64,000 nucleotides of DNA. Origin: Aurantiacibacter sp. D1-12 (GTDB lineage: Bacteria > Pseudomonadota > Alphaproteobacteria > Sphingomonadales > Sphingomonadaceae). Both the position numbers and the translations under genes were made by a program. Location: positions 62,001 through 126,000 of the forward strand of contig NZ_JAPJZJ010000003.1 in the NCBI RefSeq assembly GCF_028858515.1, written 5' to 3'. Shown piece after piece: positions 8,513 to 17,831 of this stretch; positions within the stretch are counted from its first letter, which is position 1, and every line of letters starts with the position of its first letter. The notes beneath the pieces are model-generated. The model was not told the origin of the DNA. It ran no database searches and worked only from the letters and a program-made list of their open reading frames with translations.

Positions 8513-8787
8513 GCAACGAAGAACTTCTTGAATTGGCTGATAGGCTTTCGCCGCAAGATCATCCTGAAGGGCCGAACTTTCTGTTCCAACACACCGTCAC
8601 TGATGCCGGTGACTTTCTCATTCGAGCAGATCAACAAGGTTTGAAAATGCTCGCATCCCAAATCCTGCGACTATCCGCCCGTGATTACGTTGCCGGAATG
8701 CATCAAGATTTCGAGGTCTTCGCCCCTTCTGACGAGGGGTCTGACAGGATGACTATCCAGCGAGTCGAAGGGGGATTGAGTGAATGA
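8509..8787 (+). CDS. Hypothetical 92-aa protein in the propionyl-CoA operon
   Basis: This small soluble protein ([16 protein letters not shown]...) has no signal peptide or membrane segment, and no motif that I recognise. The central part, [27 protein letters not shown], looks like alternating beta strands and helices. It overlaps pccB by 4 nt at its start and mce by 4 nt at its end, so it is co-translated with two enzymes of one pathway. A distant likeness to small immunity-type domains (Imm32-like) is possible but weak. A role in assembly or control of the carboxylase or epimerase is only inference. Confidence 0.75.
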   Translation: MSNEELLELADRLSPQDHPEGPNFLFQHTVTDAGDFLIRADQQGLKMLASQILRLSARDYVAGMHQDFEVFAPSDEGSDRMTIQRVEGGLSE

Positions 8788-9221
8788 AACTCGGCCGTCT
8801 CAACCATATCGGTGTCGCCACGCCGTCCATCGCGGACTCCATCGCGCATTTTCGTAACACGATGGGTGCCACCGCCATCACCGAGCCGTTTGATCTGCCC
8901 GAACAGGGGGTGAAAGTCTGCTTTGTCGATACGCCGACGGACAGCGGCATGAACGGCACGCAAGTCGAGTTGATCGAGCCTTTGTCCGATGCTTCGCCCA
9001 TCGCCGGCTTCCTCGCCAAGAACCCGCTCGGCGGGCAGCACCATATTTGTTTTGAGGTCGAGGATATTGAGGAAGCGCGCCAATGGTTCGAGGGGCAGGG
9101 CAAGCGTATTCTCGGCCCCACCCGCATCGGCGCGCACGGCACACCAATTTTCTTCCTCCACCCCAAGGACATGATGGGCCAGCTGACCGAGATTATGGAG
9201 GTGCCCAAGGATGGCCACTAA
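8784..9221 (+). CDS. mce: Methylmalonyl-CoA epimerase
   Basis: The 145-aa VOC-superfamily protein interconverts (S)- and (R)-methylmalonyl-CoA. It shows two beta-alpha-beta-beta-beta modules, with metal ligands expected at H8 (LNHIGVAT), in GGQHHICFEVEDIEEA and at the C-terminal glutamate in MGQLTEIME. Position between pccB and the mutase matches the pathway order. The ATG overlaps the upstream stop (ATGA). A palindromic repeat follows 13 nt after the stop. Confidence 0.95.
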   Translation: MKLGRLNHIGVATPSIADSIAHFRNTMGATAITEPFDLPEQGVKVCFVDTPTDSGMNGTQVELIEPLSDASPIAGFLAKNPLGGQHHICFEVEDIEEARQWFEGQGKRILGPTRIGAHGTPIFFLHPKDMMGQLTEIMEVPKDGH

Positions 9222-9234
9222 TTCCGGCCTCCTT

Positions 9235-9312
9235 CGTCATCCCAGCGAAAGCTGGGATCTGTCTCGGCTTGGTGCGAGCCCAAAAGCGATCCCAGCTTTC
9301 GCTGGGATGACG
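9235..9312. repeat. REP-like element: 25-bp perfect inverted repeat with nested hairpins
   Basis: The left arm (9235-9259) starts CGTCATCCCAGCGAAAGCTG; the right arm (9288-9312) is its exact reverse complement, separated by 28 nt. Each arm is itself a hairpin, CCCAGC-GAAA-GCTGGG with a GAAA tetraloop. This is the structure of dispersed REP or BIME-type elements seen across proteobacteria. It occupies nearly the whole gap between mce and the mutase gene, so it may stabilise the upstream mRNA or lower read-through. The mutase start is only 10 nt downstream. Confidence 0.85.
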
Positions 9313-9322
9313 GATTGATTGT

Positions 9323-11461
9323 ATGACTGACAAACCCACCAAAGCAGACTGGCAAGACCGCGCCACCAAGGAAGTCAAAGGGCGTGACCTGACGTGGAAC
9401 ACGCCGGAGGGCATCGCGGTGCAGCCGCTCTACACGGCGGGCGATGCGCCATCAGAACCCGCCATGCCCGGTTTCGAGCCCTTCACGCGTGGGCCCTATG
9501 CCAGCATGTACACGGGTCGCCCGTGGACGATCCGGCAGTATGCGGGCTTCTCCACTGCCGAGGAATCGAACGCCTTTTACCGCCGTAACCTCGCGATGGG
9601 TCAGAAGGGCCTGAGCGTTGCTTTCGATCTCGCCACGCACCGCGGTTATGACAGCGACCATCCGCGTGTTGTCGGAGATGTCGGCAAGGCGGGCGTTGCC
9701 ATCGATACCGTGCGCGACATGGAGATCCTGTTCGATCAGATCCCGCTCGACGAAATGAGCGTCTCGATGACGATGAACGGCGCGGTCATCCCGGTGATGG
9801 CGTTCTATATCGTCGCGGCGGAGCGTTCGGGGGTCAGCCAAGAGAAGCTCAGCGGCACCATCCAGAACGACATCCTGAAGGAGTTCATGGTCCGCAACAC
9901 CTATATCTATCCGCCCGAGCCATCGATGCGGATCGTGTCGGACATTATCGCCTACACTAGCCAGAACATGCCGCGCTTCAACAGCATCTCGATCTCCGGC
10001 TATCACATGCACGAGGCCGGGGCGACGGCGGTGCAGGAGCTCGCTTTCACCATTGCTGACGGCAAGGAATACGCCAAACGCGCGATGGAAACGGGCCTCG
10101 ATATCGATGCCTTCGCGCCGCGCCTGTCCTTCTTCTGGGGCATCGGCATGAACTTCTTCATGGAGATCGCCAAGATGCGCGCCGCGCGCACGCTGTGGCA
10201 CGAGGTGATGGAGGGGCTGGGGGCGCAGAACCCCAAGTCCAAGATGCTGCGCACGCATTGCCAGACAAGCGGCGTGAGCTTGCAGGAGCAGGACCCCTAC
10301 AACAACGTCATCCGCACCACGCTGGAGGCGCTTTCGGCTGTGCTCGGCGGCACGCAATCGCTGCACACCAATGCGCTGGACGAGGCCATCGCTCTCCCCA
10401 CCGATTTCTCCGCCCGCATCGCGCGCAACACCCAGCTGGTGATCCAGGAGGAAAGCGGTGTGTGCAACGTCGCCGATCCGCTGGGTGGCTCCTATTACAT
10501 CGAGGCGCTGACTGCCGAGATTGCCGACAAGGCGCGCGAGCTGTTGGCCGAAGTCGATGCAGCAGGCGGGATGACGGCTTACGTGGCTTCGGGCGCTCCC
10601 AAGGCAGCCATCGAAGCGGCGGCGGCGGAAAAGCAGGCCAAGGTCGACAAGGGCGAGACGGTGATCGTCGGCGTCAACAAGTACCGCAAGGCGGAAGAAG
10701 ACCCGATCGACACGCTCGATATCGACAACCACGCGGTACGCGAAAGCCAGATCAAGCGCATCACCCGCGTGCGCAGTGAGCGGGATGAGGCCGCCTGCAC
10801 AACTGCGCTCAAGGCTCTAGAAGAAGGCTCACGCGGTGGAGGCAACCTGCTCGCCCTTGCTGTCGAAGCCGCCCGCCACGACGCAACCCTGGGCGAAATC
10901 TCCGCCGCAATGGAAGCTGCCTTCGGTCGCTACGACACCGTGCCGACCCCGGTGAAGGGTGTCTACGCAAGTGCCTACGAAGGCGATCCACGCTATGCCG
11001 CCGTGGTCGAAGGGGTGGAGGCCGTTGCCCGCCGTCTCGATCACAAGCCGCGCATCCTCGTCGCCAAGATGGGCCAGGACGGCCACGATCGCGGCGCGAA
11101 TGTGATCGCCAGCGCCTTTGCCGATATGGGCTTCGATGTCCTCTCCGGCCCGCTGTTCCAGACGCCGGAAGAAACGGCAAAAATGGCGCTGGAGAACAAT
11201 GTTGATGCGGTCGGCGCAAGCTCGCTCGCGGCGGGTCACAAGACCCTTATTCCGGAACTGATCCAGCACCTGAAGGACGCAGGCCGCGCGGATATCAAAG
11301 TGGTTGCTGGCGGCGTGATCCCGCCGCAGGACTATGACTTCCTGAAGAAGGCCGGCGTGCAGGGGATTTACGGCCCGGGCACCAATGTGGTCGAGGCTGC
11401 CGCCGACGTGCTGCGCCTGCTCGGTCACAACATGCCGCCTGCGGGGGAAGAGCTGGAGTGA
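9323..11461 (+). CDS. scpA: Methylmalonyl-CoA mutase (single-chain, B12-dependent)
   Basis: The 712-aa enzyme converts (R)-methylmalonyl-CoA to succinyl-CoA. The N-terminal TIM barrel covers roughly residues 30-560, with [20 protein letters not shown] and [10 protein letters not shown]. The C-terminal cobalamin domain (about 580-705) has the base-off/His-on motif [12 protein letters not shown] and a [12 protein letters not shown] strand. Size and order are those of the large subunit that works alone or as homodimer; no small MutA-like subunit is present. The start is just after the inverted repeat. The stop overlaps the next small gene (GTGA). Confidence 0.97.
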   Translation: MTDKPTKADWQDRATKEVKGRDLTWNTPEGIAVQPLYTAGDAPSEPAMPGFEPFTRGPYASMYTGRPWTIRQYAGFSTAEESNAFYRRNLAMGQKGLSVAFDLATHRGYDSDHPRVVGDVGKAGVAIDTVRDMEILFDQIPLDEMSVSMTMNGAVIPVMAFYIVAAERSGVSQEKLSGTIQNDILKEFMVRNTYIYPPEPSMRIVSDIIAYTSQNMPRFNSISISGYHMHEAGATAVQELAFTIADGKEYAKRAMETGLDIDAFAPRLSFFWGIGMNFFMEIAKMRAARTLWHEVMEGLGAQNPKSKMLRTHCQTSGVSLQEQDPYNNVIRTTLEALSAVLGGTQSLHTNALDEAIALPTDFSARIARNTQLVIQEESGVCNVADPLGGSYYIEALTAEIADKARELLAEVDAAGGMTAYVASGAPKAAIEAAAAEKQAKVDKGETVIVGVNKYRKAEEDPIDTLDIDNHAVRESQIKRITRVRSERDEAACTTALKALEEGSRGGGNLLALAVEAARHDATLGEISAAMEAAFGRYDTVPTPVKGVYASAYEGDPRYAAVVEGVEAVARRLDHKPRILVAKMGQDGHDRGANVIASAFADMGFDVLSGPLFQTPEETAKMALENNVDAVGASSLAAGHKTLIPELIQHLKDAGRADIKVVAGGVIPPQDYDFLKKAGVQGIYGPGTNVVEAAADVLRLLGHNMPPAGEELE

Positions 11462-11676
11462 TCAAGCCGCTCGTCCTACGCTCTGTCGTGCTCACGTTGG
11501 TGCTCCTGCCAACGTCCTGTTTCGCAGGCAGCATGGCTGCGGAGCGGCTTGATGCGCGCACGAGTGGTTTTGCAAATTCGCCGCTCTGGTACGAAAACGT
11601 GCTGTGGCTCGTCGCGGTAGTGCTGATGCTGGTATGGGCGTGGGCGATTAAAAGGCTTTGGGAGGCCGAAGACTAA
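11458..11676 (+). CDS. Small membrane protein (72 aa) between mutase and pccA
   Basis: A GTG start at 11458 overlaps the mutase stop. The protein has an N-terminal hydrophobic segment like a signal peptide ([15 protein letters not shown]) and a second hydrophobic segment near 46-65 ([21 protein letters not shown]), then a charged tail RLWEAED. A PTSC sequence looks slightly like a lipobox but lacks the Leu at -3. Its stop lies 2 nt before the pccA ATG. I do not recognise a family. A membrane anchor or scaffold role is speculation; its tight packing in the operon supports it being real. Confidence 0.65.
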   Translation: MIKPLVLRSVVLTLVLLPTSCFAGSMAAERLDARTSGFANSPLWYENVLWLVAVVLMLVWAWAIKRLWEAED

Positions 11677-11678
11677 GA

Positions 11679-13685
11679 ATGTTCAAAAAGATCCTCATAG
11701 CCAATCGTGGCGAAATTGCGTGCCGGGTTATCAAGACCGCGCGGCGCATGGGTATTGCCACGGTGGCGGTCTATTCCGATGCCGATGCGCGTAGCCCCTT
11801 TGTGCAAATGGCCGATGAGGCCGTGCATATTGGCCCGCCACCTGCGGCCGAGAGCTACCTGCTCGCCGACAAGATCATCGCGGCGTGCAAGGAGACCGGC
11901 GCGGAGGCGGTGCATCCGGGCTATGGCTTTCTTTCGGAGCGCGCGAGCTTTGTTGAAGCGCTCGAGAAAGAGAACATCGCTTTCATCGGTCCGCCCGCCA
12001 ATGCGATCGCGGCGATGGGTGACAAGATCGAGTCCAAGAAGCTCGCCAAGGAAGCCGGCGTCAACACTGTCCCCGGCTCGCCCGATGCCATCGACACCAC
12101 CGAGGAGGCGCTCAAGGTCAGTCAGGACATCGGCTATCCGGTGATGATGAAGGCCAGCGCGGGCGGCGGCGGCAAGGGCATGCGCCTCGCCTGGAATGAC
12201 AAGGACGTCGAAGAGGGCTTCGAAGCGACCAAGCGCGAAGGCCTCAATTCGTTCGGTGACGACCGTGTCTTTATCGAGAAGTTCATCGAGGACCCGCGCC
12301 ATATCGAGATCCAGGTGCTCGGCGACAAGCACGGCACCGTGCTCTACCTCAACGAGCGCGAATGTTCGATCCAGCGCCGGCACCAGAAGGTGGTCGAGGA
12401 AGCGCCCAGCCCCTTCGTGACGCCCGAAATGCGCAAGAAGATGGGCGAGCAGGCAGTCGCGCTGTCCAAGGCGGTCGGATACCACTCGGCGGGTACGGTC
12501 GAGCTGATTGTTAGCGGCGCGGATCCGACGGGAGAGAGCTTCTACTTCCTCGAAATGAACACCCGCCTGCAGGTGGAACACCCTGTTACCGAAGCTATTA
12601 CCGGTGTCGATCTGGTCGAACAAATGATCCGCGTCGCGGCGGGCGAGAAGCTCTCCATGACGCAGGACGATATCACTATCGACGGTTGGTCGATCGAGAA
12701 CCGTATCTACGCCGAGGACCCCTATCGCGGCTTCCTCCCCAGCACCGGTCGGTTGGTGCGTTACCGCACGCCGGTCGAGCCGTGGGCAGGCGATCTGCGC
12801 GGTGTTGATGGTGTGCGCTTTGACAGCGGTGTGCAGGAAGGCGGCGAGGTCTCGATCTTTTACGATCCGATGATCGCCAAGCTGGTGACTTGGGCGCCGA
12901 CGCGAGACGAGGCGGCGGATCTGCAGATCGCTGCGCTCGACCGGACCGAGCTGGAAGGCCTCGGCCACAACATCGATTTCCTCTCCGCGCTGATGCAGCA
13001 CGAGCGCTTCCGTTCGGGTGAGCTCACCACTGGCTTTATCGCCGAGGAGTACCCTGACGGGTTTGAAGGCGCGGAAGCCTCCGACGATTTACGGCGCGCG
13101 GTGGCCGCGTGGATTGCGGGTGCGGAATGCACCGAACGCGCGCGTGCCGGGCGCATATCGGAACGTCTCAACGGCACGCCAAGCCCCGGCTCTGACTGGA
13201 TCGTGAAGTTTGGCGGCGAGCAGTTCGACGTCACGCTTGGTGAAGGCGGCGCGACAGTAAACGGCGAGTGGATCGGCGGCACGTGGGACTGGGAGCCCGG
13301 CATGCGTCTGTCCACCGTTGCAGCGGGTGAACAAACCTTTGGCGTCCAGATACAGCGCGACGGTGCCTGGTGGGATCTGACCACGCGCGGTCGCCAATAT
13401 CGCGGCATGGCGCTCCCTGCGCGCCTTGCCGAACATGCGGGGCACATGATCGAGAAGGAGCCGCCGGACACGTCCAAGATGCTGCTCTGCCCGATGCCGG
13501 GTTTGCTCGTGAAGCTGCATGTGGCTGAGGGCGAGGAGGTTCAACCCGGCCAGCCCCTCGCCACCGTCGAAGCGATGAAGATGGAAAACATCCTGCGCGC
13601 CGAAAAGGCGGGCACCATCGCCACCATCAATGCCGAAGAAGGCGAGACGCTGGTCGTCGACGCCGTTATTCTCGAACTCGAATAA
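11679..13685 (+). CDS. pccA: Propionyl-CoA carboxylase alpha chain (biotin carboxylase/BCCP)
   Basis: The 668-aa subunit carries the biotin carboxylase domain (about 1-450) with MFKKILIANRGEIACRVI, the ATP-grasp KASAGGGGKGMR and EMNTRLQVEHPVTE, a BT interaction domain (about 490-600) and a C-terminal biotinyl domain with EAMKMEN, biotin lysine K634 about 35 residues from the end. It partners PccB from the same operon. The start ATG 11679 gives the universal N-terminus; a longer frame to 11658 overlaps the small upstream gene. GGAGG lies at 11661-11665, 13 nt away, which is long. Confidence 0.97.
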   Translation: MFKKILIANRGEIACRVIKTARRMGIATVAVYSDADARSPFVQMADEAVHIGPPPAAESYLLADKIIAACKETGAEAVHPGYGFLSERASFVEALEKENIAFIGPPANAIAAMGDKIESKKLAKEAGVNTVPGSPDAIDTTEEALKVSQDIGYPVMMKASAGGGGKGMRLAWNDKDVEEGFEATKREGLNSFGDDRVFIEKFIEDPRHIEIQVLGDKHGTVLYLNERECSIQRRHQKVVEEAPSPFVTPEMRKKMGEQAVALSKAVGYHSAGTVELIVSGADPTGESFYFLEMNTRLQVEHPVTEAITGVDLVEQMIRVAAGEKLSMTQDDITIDGWSIENRIYAEDPYRGFLPSTGRLVRYRTPVEPWAGDLRGVDGVRFDSGVQEGGEVSIFYDPMIAKLVTWAPTRDEAADLQIAALDRTELEGLGHNIDFLSALMQHERFRSGELTTGFIAEEYPDGFEGAEASDDLRRAVAAWIAGAECTERARAGRISERLNGTPSPGSDWIVKFGGEQFDVTLGEGGATVNGEWIGGTWDWEPGMRLSTVAAGEQTFGVQIQRDGAWWDLTTRGRQYRGMALPARLAEHAGHMIEKEPPDTSKMLLCPMPGLLVKLHVAEGEEVQPGQPLATVEAMKMENILRAEKAGTIATINAEEGETLVVDAVILELE

Positions 13686-13700
13686 ACAGGAAGGCCCCCC

Positions 13701-14480
13701 ATGGCTTACGAGACCATCACCACCGAAAAGCGCGGCGCGGTTACGCTGATCACGCTCAATCGCCCCGAAGCTCTGAACGCGCTCAACACCACGGTTCTTG
13801 CCGAACTGATGGACGCCTTTGCCGCCTACGATGCGGATGACAGCCAGCTATGCGCGGTCATCACCGGATCGGGTGACAAGGCCTTTGCCGCGGGTGCCGA
13901 TATCAAAGAGATGGCCGACAAACCTGCCGCCGATTTCTACCTCGAGGACTTTTTCTCCGGCTGGAACGAGATGACCGCGAAGACCCGCAAGCCTTGGATC
14001 GCGGCGGTTAACGGTTTCGCTCTCGGCGGAGGATGCGAGGTTGCCATGATGGCAGACTTCATCATCGCATCGGAGAACGCGAAATTCGGCCAACCCGAAA
14101 TCAAGCTGGGCGTCGCGCCAGGTATGGGTGGCAGCCAGCGCCTCACCCGTGCGGTTGGCAAGGCGAAGGCGATGGACCTGTGCTTGACGGGCCGGATGAT
14201 GGATGCCGAGGAAGCCGAGCGTGCCGGTCTTGTCGCGCGCGTCGTGCCGCATGACCAACTAATGGACGAGGCGATGAAGGCTGCCGAAGCCATTGCCGGC
14301 ATGCCAATGATGGCGACGATGGTGAACAAGGAACTGGTCAACACAGCGGATGAGATGAGCCTCTCGCAGGGCATGCTCCATGAACGCCGCCTGTTCCAGA
14401 TCCTGACCGCGACCGAGGACAAGATGGAGGGCATGAAGGCCTTCGTCGAGAAGCGCCCGGCGAACTGGAAGCACCGCTAA
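13701..14480 (+). CDS. Enoyl-CoA hydratase
   Basis: This 259-aa crotonase-fold enzyme shows [10 protein letters not shown], the oxyanion-hole segment [13 protein letters not shown], and [16 protein letters not shown] with the first catalytic glutamate region, then [22 protein letters not shown] containing the second glutamate. It hydrates short-chain 2-enoyl-CoA, probably in valine, isoleucine or fatty-acid breakdown feeding propionyl-CoA. It lies 15 nt after pccA with SD-like AGGAAGG. Length is standard. Confidence 0.95.
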   Translation: MAYETITTEKRGAVTLITLNRPEALNALNTTVLAELMDAFAAYDADDSQLCAVITGSGDKAFAAGADIKEMADKPAADFYLEDFFSGWNEMTAKTRKPWIAAVNGFALGGGCEVAMMADFIIASENAKFGQPEIKLGVAPGMGGSQRLTRAVGKAKAMDLCLTGRMMDAEEAERAGLVARVVPHDQLMDEAMKAAEAIAGMPMMATMVNKELVNTADEMSLSQGMLHERRLFQILTATEDKMEGMKAFVEKRPANWKHR

Positions 14481-14552
14481 GTCCGTTGGACTCTCGCGAC
14501 TGACAAGCCTAGGGCATCGCCAACAAGTTTCACCTGTAACGGAAATACGACC

Positions 14553-16049
14553 ATGCGACATATCGATCATTTCATTCAGGGCGGTTCGGGCCAAGGCACG
14601 GGCCGGACGCACAAGATCTGGAACCCCTCAACAGGCGAAGTGCAGGCTGAAGTCGTGCTCGGCGATGCGTCGGTGCTGGAACGTGCGATCGAGAATGCGA
14701 AAAAGGTCCAGCCAGCATGGGCGGCGACCAATCCGCAAAAGCGCGCGCGGGTGATGTTCGAGTTCAAGCGGCTAGTCGAAGAGAACAAGCAGGAGCTCGC
14801 CGAGCTGCTCGCCAGCGAGCATGGCAAGGTCGTCGATGATGCGCACGGCGACGTGCAGCGCGGGCTCGAAGTGATCGAGTTCGCTTGCGGCATCCCGCAG
14901 GCGTTGAAGGGCGAATACACCAATGGCGCGGGCCCGGGCATCGATGTCTATTCGATGCGCCAGCCGCTCGGCATCGGTGCTGGCATTACCCCGTTCAACT
15001 TCCCGGCGATGATCCCGATGTGGATGTTCGGCATGGCGATTGCGGCGGGTAACGCCTTTATCCTCAAACCGAGCGAACGCGATCCGAGCGTACCGGTTCG
15101 CCTGGCAGAGCTGTTCCTCGAAGCAGGCGCTCCCGAAGGTCTGCTGCAGGTTGTCCACGGCGACAAGGAAATGGTCGATGCCATTCTTGACCATCGTGAC
15201 ATTTCGGCGGTCAGTTTCGTCGGCTCTTCCGACATCGCGCAGTACATCTACGAGCGCGGCGCGGCGAACGGCAAGCGCGTGCAGGCCTTTGGCGGTGCGA
15301 AGAACCACGGCGTGGTGATGCCTGATGCCGATCTCGATCAGGTGGTGAACGATCTGGCGGGTGCTGCATTCGGTTCCGCCGGTGAACGCTGCATGGCGCT
15401 TCCCGTCGTCGTCCCGGTGGGCGAGGACACCGCGGATCGCCTGCGCGAAAAGCTGATCCCGGCGATCAACGCGCTGCGTGTCGGCGTCTCGACCGACAGG
15501 GATGCGCATTATGGCCCTGTGGTCACGCCAGAGCACAAGGCGCGCATCGAACAGTGGATCGACACCGCCGAACAGGAAGGCGCCGAAGTCGTAGTCGACG
15601 GTCGCGGGTTTAGCCTGCAAGGCCACGAGAACGGTTTCTTCGTCGGACCGACGCTGCTCGACCGCGTGACGCCCGATATGGACAGCTACAAGGAAGAAAT
15701 CTTCGGCCCCGTCCTGCAGATCGTGCGCGCAACCGATTTCGAACACGCTCTGCGCCTGCCGAGCGAGCACCAGTACGGCAACGGCGTTGCGATCTTCACC
15801 CGCAACGGCCACGCCGCACGCGAGTTTGCGCATCGCGTAAACGTGGGCATGGTCGGCATCAACGTGCCGATCCCCGTGCCGGTCAGCTATCATAGCTTCG
15901 GCGGCTGGAAGCGCTCGGGGTTCGGCGACATCGACCAGTACGGCATGGAAGGCCTGCGTTTCTGGACCAAGGCCAAGAAGATCACCCAGCGCTGGCCCGA
16001 CGGTGGCGGCGATGGCTCCAACGCCTTTGTTATCCCGACGATGGGATGA
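14553..16049 (+). CDS. mmsA: CoA-acylating methylmalonate-semialdehyde dehydrogenase
   Basis: The 498-aa aldehyde dehydrogenase oxidises methylmalonate semialdehyde to propionyl-CoA, the last step of valine breakdown, which supplies the upstream operon. Motifs: GITPFNFPAMIPMWMFGMAI, the NAD-binding FVGSSDIAQYI, and GSAGERCMALPV with catalytic C280. The GERCMA context is typical of MmsA and not of other ALDHs. It is 72 nt after the hydratase and may have its own promoter. Length is normal. Confidence 0.95.
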   Translation: MRHIDHFIQGGSGQGTGRTHKIWNPSTGEVQAEVVLGDASVLERAIENAKKVQPAWAATNPQKRARVMFEFKRLVEENKQELAELLASEHGKVVDDAHGDVQRGLEVIEFACGIPQALKGEYTNGAGPGIDVYSMRQPLGIGAGITPFNFPAMIPMWMFGMAIAAGNAFILKPSERDPSVPVRLAELFLEAGAPEGLLQVVHGDKEMVDAILDHRDISAVSFVGSSDIAQYIYERGAANGKRVQAFGGAKNHGVVMPDADLDQVVNDLAGAAFGSAGERCMALPVVVPVGEDTADRLREKLIPAINALRVGVSTDRDAHYGPVVTPEHKARIEQWIDTAEQEGAEVVVDGRGFSLQGHENGFFVGPTLLDRVTPDMDSYKEEIFGPVLQIVRATDFEHALRLPSEHQYGNGVAIFTRNGHAAREFAHRVNVGMVGINVPIPVPVSYHSFGGWKRSGFGDIDQYGMEGLRFWTKAKKITQRWPDGGGDGSNAFVIPTMG

Positions 16050-16056
16050 CGAGGCG

Positions 16057-17031
16057 ATGATGGCGCGGTTGCTCACGATTCTGATCGCCGCAATCGCGCT
16101 GTCAGCTTGCGCAACTGCACAATTGCCCGGGCCACAAGCCGAGCGGCGTATTGCGCTGACTTTCGATGACATTCCGCGTCATCAGGGTGCGTTCTACACC
16201 ACGGATGAGCGGGCGGAACTGCTGCGGGCCACCTTGCGCTATGCCAGTGTCGAGCAGGCAGCTTTCTTCGTCAATCCAGGCCATCTGCACGAGCGTGTGA
16301 ACGGCGTGGAGCACGTGATGGCCTATATGGCTGACGGGCATGTGGTCGCCAACCACACTGCCGACCACGGATCGCTCAGCAATCTTACTCTGGACGAGTA
16401 TTTTGCCGAGATTGACGCAGCGGAAGCGTGGCTCGTGCAGCTCGACGGCCACCGCCCATGGTTTCGCTACCCCTATCTCAACGAGGGCCGCCGTGATCAT
16501 GAAAAGCGCGATGGCGTCCGTGCCGGACTGGCGGAGCGTGGTCTTTCCAACGGCTATGTCACGGTAGACGCCAGCGATTGGTTCTACGATCAGGCGGTGA
16601 GCGAGGCCGTGCGTGACGGGCACGAGCTCGATATGGAGGCGCTCGGCGAACTATTCGTCGAAAGCCATGTCGAGGCAGCAGCGTTCTTCGATGATCTGGC
16701 GATCCGCACCGTCGGCCGCTCCCCCGCGCATGTCATGTTGCTGCATGAGGCGGATGTAACGGTGATGTTCCTCCCCCAGCTGATCGACGCGCTCGAGGCT
16801 GATGGCTGGACGATCATCACGGCGGACGAAGCCTATACCGATCCTTTTGGCGAACTTGCCGCGACCTACGACACGCCCTCCGCGCAAGGCACGCTGACCG
16901 AACAGGTTGCGTGGGAGCGCGGTATACCCGCACCGCGCTGGTATACACGCAACCATATCCCGACTGCTCGCGCCGCCTTCAATGCGCGGGTATTGGGCAT
17001 TGAACCAACCCAGCAGCAAGCAGAGGACTGA
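16057..17031 (+). CDS. Polysaccharide deacetylase (NodB-like) lipoprotein
   Basis: The protein starts with a lipoprotein signal ending LSAC, then IALTFDDIPRHQGAF (the TFDD metal/base motif), VVANHTADHGSLSNL (the H-x3-H metal site in NodB form) and WFRYPYLNEG (RxP-like motif). NodB domain proteins remove N- or O-acyl groups from cell-wall or surface glycans; here it would act in the periplasm, membrane anchored. About 324 aa from ATG 16057; a frame to 16003 overlaps mmsA and is rejected. It is followed 2 nt later by a RidA gene. The substrate is unknown. Confidence 0.85.
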   Translation: MMARLLTILIAAIALSACATAQLPGPQAERRIALTFDDIPRHQGAFYTTDERAELLRATLRYASVEQAAFFVNPGHLHERVNGVEHVMAYMADGHVVANHTADHGSLSNLTLDEYFAEIDAAEAWLVQLDGHRPWFRYPYLNEGRRDHEKRDGVRAGLAERGLSNGYVTVDASDWFYDQAVSEAVRDGHELDMEALGELFVESHVEAAAFFDDLAIRTVGRSPAHVMLLHEADVTVMFLPQLIDALEADGWTIITADEAYTDPFGELAATYDTPSAQGTLTEQVAWERGIPAPRWYTRNHIPTARAAFNARVLGIEPTQQQAED

Positions 17032-17033
17032 CC

Positions 17034-17417
17034 ATGCGCCGCCACGCCACTTCCGGATCGCCATTCGAAGAACAATTCGGCTTCACCCGTGCGGTGCGCG
17101 AGGGGAACCGTATCGTGGTTGCAGGGACCGGGCCTATCGAGGATGACGGATCGACGACACCGGGCGATGCAGGCGCGCAGGCCGACCGCTGCTGCCGGTT
17201 GATTGTCAAGGCGATCGAGGACCTTGGCGGAAGTGCGGACGATGTGGTGCGCACCCGTATGTTCCTGACCAGTCCTGAAGATCAGGCCGCCGTGGGCGAA
17301 GTCCACAAACACTATTTCGGTGGAGCCAGGCCGGCAGCGACAATGGTCGGCGCGGCGTGGCTATGCCGTGAGGAATGGCTGGTCGAGATCGAGGCCGAGG
17401 CGCTGATCGGCGAGTAA
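17034..17417 (+). CDS. RidA/YjgF family protein
   Basis: The 127-aa protein has the YjgF/RidA core: RIVVAGTGPIED, AQADRCCRLIVKAIEDLGGSADDVVRTRMFLT and PAATMVGAAWL...LVEIEAEA. RidA proteins hydrolyse reactive enamine/imine intermediates from PLP enzymes; the exact activity of this subfamily is not known. The conserved Arg of RidA would be sought near RTRMF; the usual C-terminal PxR is replaced, so catalytic activity is not assured. The gene ends 3 nt from the convergent DUF442 gene. Confidence 0.85.
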   Translation: MRRHATSGSPFEEQFGFTRAVREGNRIVVAGTGPIEDDGSTTPGDAGAQADRCCRLIVKAIEDLGGSADDVVRTRMFLTSPEDQAAVGEVHKHYFGGARPAATMVGAAWLCREEWLVEIEAEALIGE

Positions 17418-17420
17418 GCG

Positions 17421-17831
17421 CTAGCTCAGAAAGCTTCGCATGCCGGAAAGGTCGTATCCGGCCTCGGCGGCGCGTTCGAGACGCTCGTCTACGGAAAGGC
17501 CCATCGGGTTGGCGAGTGCCTCCATCGTCATGCAGCGCGTTCCGCTGCGGCAATAGGCGAGCACGGGCCCGGGCGATTCCTTACGCACACGTGCGAACTC
17601 TTCGAGCGCCTCCTGCGGGAACATGCCTCCTGAAACGGGCACATGGTGGAATTCCAGTCCGGCGGCTTTTGCCGCGGCCACGATCTCTGACAGTGGCGGC
17701 TGACTCGGCTCTTCATCATCGGGGCGGTTGCACATCACCGTGGTGTATCCGGCATCCGCCAGCGTCTGCATGTCGCTTGCCTGAATCTGCGGAGCGACGG
17801 CGAAAGTGTCATCGACCTTGCGGATATCCAT
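17421..17831 (-). CDS. DUF442/TIGR01244 family phosphatase or rhodanese-like protein
   Basis: The 136-aa protein begins MDIRKVDDTFAVAPQI and contains LAYCRSGTRC (C94, R99), the phosphatase/rhodanese-like active loop of the beta-lactamase-hydrolase-like (Blh N-terminal) family. In Xylella and Agrobacterium this domain is fused or linked to an ETHE1-like sulfur dioxygenase under BigR control, handling persulfide sulfur. Here it is the last gene of a six-gene leftward operon; its ATG overlaps the stop of the YeeE half by 1 nt (TGATG). Longer frames upstream would run through that neighbour and are rejected. Confidence 0.88.
   Translation of the reverse strand: MDIRKVDDTFAVAPQIQASDMQTLADAGYTTVMCNRPDDEEPSQPPLSEIVAAAKAAGLEFHHVPVSGGMFPQEALEEFARVRKESPGPVLAYCRSGTRCMTMEALANPMGLSVDERLERAAEAGYDLSGMRSFLS

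Noticed and set aside
9222-9322. Cobalamin riboswitch before the B12-dependent mutase
   Set aside because: The gap is fully occupied by the inverted repeat; no B12-box-like sequence is seen.
9452-10732. Minus-strand open frame of 426 codons opposite the mutase gene
   Set aside because: Same shadow effect; low-complexity His/Arg-rich translation and no ribosome site.
11673-13001. Long minus-strand open frame of 442 codons opposite pccA
   Set aside because: It is an antisense shadow of a high-GC conserved gene; the translation is rich in His/Arg/Asp with no domain, and pccA on the plus strand is certain.
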